Positions 12,384 to 16,882 of a DNA stretch of 16,882 bases are shown one piece after another. Source of the stretch: Clostridiales bacterium UBA1770. Lineage in GTDB: Bacteria; Bacillota; Clostridia; Oscillospirales; CAG-272. Position 1 is the stretch's first letter. Every line of letters begins with the position of its first letter. The notes beneath the pieces were generated by a model. The model had not been told where the DNA came from. It was given only the letters and a program-made list of their open reading frames with translations, and did no database searches. A program made the translations under genes and the position numbers. Where the stretch lies: assembly GCA_002315325.1 (NCBI GenBank), contig DCGU01000059.1, positions 1-16,882 on the forward strand. The letters run 5' to 3'.

Positions 12384-14477
12384 TCAAATTTCGTGCGAGG
12401 TACGCAAAATCAGCTCGGCCTGCATCTGCGGTGAAAGACGGACGTAATAATCGCTGTAGCCGCCGATACGAACCAACAAATCACGGTAGGCTTCCGGGTT
12501 CTGTTGTGCGGCACGCAAAACGGCGTTATCCGTACAGTTGACCTGCAGCTCGAAACCGCCGCGCGCAAAGTACGTTTTCACCAAAGCCTTGATTGTTTCA
12601 ATAGCACCGGGGCCCAACGAAGACTTGGCAAACTTGAGATTGACGGCAACGCCGCCGATAAACTTGGTATGGTCCCATTTGGTGGAAGACAGGATAGAGG
12701 CTGTCGGGCCGTTTTGCTCCCTGCCCTGGCAGGGCCCCGAGCCGTCGCCCAAGGGGAAGCCGCAGGTGCGGCCGTCCGGCGTGGCGCCGGTGTCGCGGCC
12801 GAACTTTTCGTGCATGACCCAGCAGAAAGCGCTGGGAATTAAGCGGCCGTCAAACAGGCTGCGGTACTGTTCGCAAACGTCGGCAATATGCGCCGTCACC
12901 TGTCCGAAAAACGCATCGATTTCGTCATTATCGTTGCCGTATTTGGCCATTCCGTGCAAAATTTCGGCCTGCAGGTCTTCGTGCCCCGCATAGTTGGCGT
13001 CCAGGATTTCTTTATAGGCGCACAGCGTCAGCCGCTTTTGTTCAAAGACGATTTTGCGGATGGCGTAAAGGGCATCGACCAGGTTGGCAATGCCGACGAA
13101 GGAGGGCATAATCCAGTTATACCGCGCCCCGCCCTTTTCAATATCGCGACCGCGCGACAGACAGTCGTTGACGAAGCAGGACAATAAAGGACTGACGGAA
13201 TGGGCATTGCGGGCAATACGGTTGTTATTCTCTTTTTCAAAATTGGTACGAATGCGTTCGTCCAAATAGGCATAGTACGCCGTGAGCAACGCGTCAAAGG
13301 AGTCGTACTCGCGGTTCATGATATCGAGCAGCAGCTGCGGCATATTGGTATAGGGGCTGGCCACCCACACGTTGGAGGCGGCAACCGGTGTGATTTCCAC
13401 GCAGGTGCTGTGGATATAGTTATGTGACTGCTTTTCATCGACACCGTAGTATTGCAGACCGCGCGCAATGACGTCGTCGTTAAACAGCGCCGGGTGGGAA
13501 TAGCCCTTAGTCAAAAAGTCACAGGCCTTATTCATCACGGTGTCCGGGGTGTCCGTCGTATAGCAGAGACCGACGGCGGGATAGACCAGGTGCACGTCCT
13601 CCACCACCTGCAGACACAAGTCGGTCAGTTCATTGGCGACGGTATTGCCGACGTCGTCACGACCGCCGATCATATACCCGCTGGACAGGCCGTCCGGCAC
13701 GCGCATATTGATTTGTACGCCGAGGCAATCCAAGATTTCCTGTGCCTGTTCTTTCGTCAGCACGCCGGCGGCCATATCCTTTTGATAATAGGGATAGAGA
13801 TAACGGTCGGGGTGCCCCAATTGGAACTGCAGCGGATAGGGTTTTAGGGGATCCAGTGACAGGCAAAACGTCAAAAAATGCACCGACTGTACGGCCTCGA
13901 AAAAGCTGCGCGGCGGGTTGAGCGGCACGTTTTCACAGGCATCGGCAATTTGCAACAGTTCTGCTTTGCGTACGGCATCCGACGTCAACGACGCCAGTGC
14001 CCGTGCGGCTGCGGCATAATGGGCGGCATAGGTACAAACGGCACCCAAGCAGGCAACACAGCAGGTATAAAACTGTTTCTTATCCTCCGCTGCCTTTTCC
14101 GACAACGTTTGCACGTCCCGGATGAGCCCGGAAATCCCCTTTTGCAGCAACAGATCGTAATCCACCGCCATATGGGATTCCTGTCCGCCGCCGGCCTGCG
14201 AGGAACGCACCTTGACGGCTTGGCTCACGGACGCATCCCACTCTGCCCTTTCCGCAGGCGACATGGTCTTATCATAGCGGCCGACAATTAACTCGTCGTC
14301 GCCGATGACGGGATGCATATTTTCCAGCGCGTAGACGTATGCCTCGGCATACCGTTCGTACTCGGTTTCGTCACTGCCGAACCGATACTTGCTGAAAAAC
14401 AAATATAAAAAACGGTCACGATCGCCGTGATGGTCAAATGACAGGGCCTCGTCGTGCAGTCTTTCAATACGTCCCAC
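12384..14477 (-). CDS. Glycyl radical enzyme 1 (PFL-like lyase or dehydratase, substrate unknown)
   Basis: A 697-residue protein from GTG 14477, which has GGAGGT seven bases upstream; a longer frame to 14624 lacks a ribosome-binding site and crosses the promoter. The catalytic cysteine and base are C359 and E361 in HSTCVEIT; the glycyl radical is G673 in VRIGGYSDYY, 24 residues from the end. DTGATPDGR, GPTASI and the GIANLVDALYAI region fit the PFL-like barrel. Cys-x-Glu places it with the dehydratase, C-N/C-S lyase and decarboxylase branch (HypD, CutC, IslA, HPAD), not with true pyruvate formate-lyase, which has Cys-Cys. It is shorter than characterised members (about 780-900), mainly at the N-terminus. 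It is cotranscribed with the activase. No substrate can be assigned. Confidence 0.9.
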   Translation of the reverse strand: MGRIERLHDEALSFDHHGDRDRFLYLFFSKYRFGSDETEYERYAEAYVYALENMHPVIGDDELIVGRYDKTMSPAERAEWDASVSQAVKVRSSQAGGGQESHMAVDYDLLLQKGISGLIRDVQTLSEKAAEDKKQFYTCCVACLGAVCTYAAHYAAAARALASLTSDAVRKAELLQIADACENVPLNPPRSFFEAVQSVHFLTFCLSLDPLKPYPLQFQLGHPDRYLYPYYQKDMAAGVLTKEQAQEILDCLGVQINMRVPDGLSSGYMIGGRDDVGNTVANELTDLCLQVVEDVHLVYPAVGLCYTTDTPDTVMNKACDFLTKGYSHPALFNDDVIARGLQYYGVDEKQSHNYIHSTCVEITPVAASNVWVASPYTNMPQLLLDIMNREYDSFDALLTAYYAYLDERIRTNFEKENNNRIARNAHSVSPLLSCFVNDCLSRGRDIEKGGARYNWIMPSFVGIANLVDALYAIRKIVFEQKRLTLCAYKEILDANYAGHEDLQAEILHGMAKYGNDNDEIDAFFGQVTAHIADVCEQYRSLFDGRLIPSAFCWVMHEKFGRDTGATPDGRTCGFPLGDGSGPCQGREQNGPTASILSSTKWDHTKFIGGVAVNLKFAKSSLGPGAIETIKALVKTYFARGGFELQVNCTDNAVLRAAQQNPEAYRDLLVRIGGYSDYYVRLSPQMQAELILRTSHEI

Positions 14478-14503
14478 AATTGTTACCTCCAAAATAGGAT
14501 TGT

Positions 14504-14524
14504 GTTTGTCGTTTGGCGTTTGGC
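14504..14524. repeat. Three tandem heptamers in the leader of enzyme 1
   Basis: GTTTGTC, GTTTGGC, GTTTGGC at 14504-14524, between the promoter and ribosome-binding site of the minus-strand enzyme gene. They may be a regulator site or chance slippage. Confidence 0.5.
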
Positions 14525-14541
14525 ATTTTGTTCTTAGTTCT

Positions 14542-14570
14542 ATTATAACGCGACGGGATAGCCGTGTCAA
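14542..14570 (-). promoter_or_regulatory. Perfect consensus promoter of the enzyme 1/activase operon
   Basis: On the minus strand, TTGACA (14570-14565), a 17-bp spacer and TATAAT (14547-14542). The leader to GTG 14477 is about 58 bp. Confidence 0.85.
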
Positions 14571-14609
14571 CGAAAACAAGACGTTAATATAACTTTGTCT
14601 CAATAAGGA

Positions 14610-14638
14610 TTGCAATAATATCATATAAGTGATATACT
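14610..14638 (+). promoter_or_regulatory. Promoter of enzyme 2, with overlapping inverted repeat
   Basis: TTGCAA (14610-14615), a 17-bp spacer and TATACT (14633-14638). The inverted repeat ATATCA (14618-14623) and TGATAT (14630-14635) covers the spacer and the -10 box, where a repressor would block this promoter. It stands back to back with the enzyme 1 promoter. Confidence 0.65.
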
Positions 14639-14711
14639 AATACTATCTATTATCAGTCTTATCGGCACTTTTGTGAAAAAACCGCAGAGAAAAAGGAGAC
14701 AGCAACCGTCC

Positions 14712-16823
14712 ATGAAACTTTTTCAAACGTTAAACGAAGAAATGCAGCATACGCCCGCCGGCTCGTCCGCACGGGAATACTATATTGCGCTGGGGTACCG
14801 CAAGAATCCCGCCGCCGCACCGACCGAACTGCGCGCCGCCGGTGTCTATTCGCTGTTTACCGAAACGCCGGTCTATATTATGCCGAGCGACCTGATTGTC
14901 GGCAACCAGTTTTGCCTGTATGCCGACGACACGGTCCCCGGGTTCAACTATTTAAAGCACGAATACAACTGGTACCGTCACCGCGGTTTCCATGAAAACA
15001 ACGACCATTATGCCGCAGAGTTCCGCCCCGTTTTACAGGGCGGCGTTACGGGACTGCTGGATGCCGTTGCCGCCGCGCGTAAGGCACACGCCGGCGACGC
15101 AGACAGACTTGCCACGCTGGACGGTATGGAAACAACGCTGCGCGGTTTTTTGGACCTGATTCGCCGCTATGCGGACAAAGCACAGGCACTGTGCGGCACC
15201 GCCGGATACGACGATGCACGCCTATCCGCCATTGCGAACAACTGCCGCGCGCTGCTTGACAGTGCACCGCAGACTTTTGCGCAGGCACTGCAGCTGGTTT
15301 GGTTTATCCACAACGCCTTCCGTATGGAGGGACGCGGTGCCATGGCACTGGGGCGAATCGACCAATATTTGTATCCTTTCTATCAAAAAGATATCGAAAA
15401 CGGCATTATTACGAACGACGACGTTGTGGAATTATTGGAGAACGTCTTCATCAAGTTAAACGGCGGGGACGTCATCAACATCTGTCTCGGCGGGTTGAAC
15501 GTTGACGGCAGCTGTGCCCTCAATGGACTGTCCGACTGCGTACTGGAAGCCGTGAAAAACTGCCAGGTACCGGGACCCAACCTGTCCGTCCGTTTGACGG
15601 CAAATTCACCCGACGATTTCCTGGACAGATGCCTGCAGTCCATCGGCACGGGACTCGGATATCCGGCGCTGATGAACGACGACGTCAATTTGGCGGCCCT
15701 GTCCCGTTACGGTTACGAAAAAGAAGACCTATACAACTACTGTATGGTGGGCTGCATTGAGAACTTTATCACCGGCTGTCAGCCGCCGTGGTCCGACGGC
15801 CGCTTTGACACGCCGCGCCTGTTCGAATACGTGTTCAACCGCGGTGTGGGCAAGTTCAACGACACGCTGGGTGTGGATACCGGCGCGCTTGAAGACATCC
15901 ACACTATGGGCGAATTCCTGTCGGCATTTGAAAAACAGTTTGACAACACGGCAGCGGAATACTACGCACGGTTCAACAATTCCAACAACGGCATCAACCA
16001 GGCATATATGCCCGACCCGTTCCTGTCCTGCTTCTGCACGGACTGTATCGGCAGGGGTCTGGATATCAACAACGGCGGCGCCAAATACCCGTCGGTACAC
16101 GGTGTGGCCGTGATGGGCATCGGCACGATGGCCGACGCTATGGCCGCCATTGAAAAAGTCGCCTTTGTTGACAAGAGTGCCACGCTCGCAGAAATCCGCG
16201 ACGCGCTGAACGCCAATTTCGAGGGCTATGAGGAACTGCGCGAAAAGCTGATTGCCGCGCCGAAATACGGCAATAACGACGATTTCGTTGATAAATACGC
16301 CGTATGGCTGACCGATTATGCCTACAAGGCATTCAGCCGTTTCAAGACGCGTGACGGCGGCGCTTACTACACCTGTATGGCGGCGAACGTCAGCAACATT
16401 TATGCCGGCCGCGACATCGGTGCAACGCCGGACGGCCGATTGGCAGGTGAGCCGCTGTCCGACGCGGCATCCCCGACGTACGGCCGCGACGTACGCGGTG
16501 CCACCGCCTCCATTCACAGCTTGTGCAAGCCCGACTACACCTGCGTGGCAACGGGCAGCGTGGTGAATCAGAAGTACTCCCCCGCCATGTTCAGCGATGA
16601 AAAGCGTGCCAAATTAGCGGCCATCATCCGCACCTATTTTGCCGGCGGCGGACAGGAAATCCAAATCAACGCGACGTCTGCAGAGGTGCTGCGCGACGCC
16701 ATGGACCACCCCGAAAAGTACCAAAACCTGGTGGTGCGCGTTTCCGGCTTCTCGGCTTACTACGTGACTCTTGACCGTGCGGTACAGTTGGATATTTTGA
16801 ATCGTACGCAGAAAGACCACTGA
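14712..16823 (+). CDS. Glycyl radical enzyme 2 (PFL-like lyase or dehydratase, substrate unknown)
   Basis: A 703-residue protein from ATG 14712. GGAG is 13 bases upstream, a long spacing; an in-frame GTG at 14673 has no ribosome-binding site and adds only basic residues, so ATG is preferred. C348 and E350 in MVGCIENF form the Cys-x-Glu active site, and G679 in VVRVSGFSAYY is the radical glycine, in near-perfect consensus. DIGATPDGR, GATASI and the LVWFIHNAFRMEGRGA region fit the PFL-like fold. It differs from enzyme 1 throughout and is not a recent duplicate, so the two probably act on different substrates or as partners. No activase lies beside it on this strand before the window ends; the divergent activase is the likely helper. 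Substrate unknown. Confidence 0.9.
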   Translation: MKLFQTLNEEMQHTPAGSSAREYYIALGYRKNPAAAPTELRAAGVYSLFTETPVYIMPSDLIVGNQFCLYADDTVPGFNYLKHEYNWYRHRGFHENNDHYAAEFRPVLQGGVTGLLDAVAAARKAHAGDADRLATLDGMETTLRGFLDLIRRYADKAQALCGTAGYDDARLSAIANNCRALLDSAPQTFAQALQLVWFIHNAFRMEGRGAMALGRIDQYLYPFYQKDIENGIITNDDVVELLENVFIKLNGGDVINICLGGLNVDGSCALNGLSDCVLEAVKNCQVPGPNLSVRLTANSPDDFLDRCLQSIGTGLGYPALMNDDVNLAALSRYGYEKEDLYNYCMVGCIENFITGCQPPWSDGRFDTPRLFEYVFNRGVGKFNDTLGVDTGALEDIHTMGEFLSAFEKQFDNTAAEYYARFNNSNNGINQAYMPDPFLSCFCTDCIGRGLDINNGGAKYPSVHGVAVMGIGTMADAMAAIEKVAFVDKSATLAEIRDALNANFEGYEELREKLIAAPKYGNNDDFVDKYAVWLTDYAYKAFSRFKTRDGGAYYTCMAANVSNIYAGRDIGATPDGRLAGEPLSDAASPTYGRDVRGATASIHSLCKPDYTCVATGSVVNQKYSPAMFSDEKRAKLAAIIRTYFAGGGQEIQINATSAEVLRDAMDHPEKYQNLVVRVSGFSAYYVTLDRAVQLDILNRTQKDH

Positions 16824-16840
16824 GCGTGACGTTTCGCAAC

Positions 16841-16869
16841 GTGCGACCGTTTTCTCGCCGGTCACGCAC
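16841..16869. other. Hairpin after enzyme 2
   Basis: GTGCGACCG (16841-16849) pairs with 16859-16869 with a two-base bulge (CA); an outer GCGTGAC/GTCACGC pair (16824-16830/16861-16867) is an alternative fold. No U-tract is seen before the window ends, so it may be a rho-dependent end, an mRNA-stabilising hairpin, or a leader for the next gene. Confidence 0.4.
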
Positions 16870-16882
16870 CTCAACAACGCTT

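Noticed and set aside
11670..12434. Plus-strand reading frame of 254 residues opposite the activase
   Set aside because: Antisense shadow of a gene with a clear radical-SAM motif.
15729..16517. Minus-strand reading frame of 262 residues opposite enzyme 2
   Set aside because: Antisense shadow in high-GC coding DNA; composition rich in Val, Arg and Gly without family motifs.
12384..16823. Enzymes 1 and 2 as pyruvate formate-lyase
   Set aside because: True PFL has adjacent active-site cysteines; both proteins here have Cys-x-Glu instead.

Overview
The window looks like a chromosome segment of a low-to-mid GC Gram-positive anaerobe (Bacillota, most likely class Clostridia). The signs are strong GGAGG ribosome-binding sites, consensus TTGACA/TATAAT promoters, many hairpin terminators, two oxygen-sensitive glycyl radical enzymes with a radical-SAM activase, and dispersed palindromes of a kind I recall from clostridial genomes. 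No rRNA, tRNA, CRISPR array, transposase or integrase was seen.

Left part (1-6888) reads as an accessory or defence island. A minus-strand operon (2959 to 133) with its own consensus promoter and terminator encodes a tandem-HTH regulator, a long protein ending in a TIR domain, a short ThsB-like TIR protein (DUF1863 type) and a single-pass membrane protein. The genes are packed with 3-17 bp gaps or a 1-bp overlap. It resembles a Thoeris-like signalling operon without a recognisable ThsA. Divergent from it are a metallophosphoesterase overlapping a small HTH protein, then a hairpin terminator, then an extra-looking metK. A separate promoter drives a small nucleotidyltransferase translationally coupled to a 46-residue Asn/His-rich peptide. 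Next comes a complete candidate type III toxin-antitoxin locus: promoter, two 42-43 nt RNA repeats with pseudoknot potential, a hairpin, and a ToxN/TenpN-like toxin.

Middle part (6889-9540) is gene-poor. It holds a 19-bp perfect hairpin, a GC-rich block of nested triloop hairpins (7091-7242), a second palindrome cluster (7409-7520), a two-helix membrane protein, a 339-residue protein of unknown function, an internally deleted AAA-ATPase relic (8980-9278), and three TGACATTTCAA boxes spaced exactly 33 bp apart.

Right part (9541-16882) looks like host metabolism and is richer in GC. A small membrane protein and an ACT-domain protein form one unit. A minus-strand regulator with a MerR/excisionase-like N-terminus and a LuxR-like C-terminus follows. 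Then come a glycyl-radical activase and a ~697-residue glycyl radical enzyme in one operon, divergent from a second ~703-residue glycyl radical enzyme. Both enzymes keep the Cys-x-Glu active-site motif and the C-terminal glycyl-radical loop, so both are probably active lyases or dehydratases, presumably served by the one activase visible here. Their substrates cannot be read from sequence alone.

All functional calls come from reading motifs. No database search was possible.
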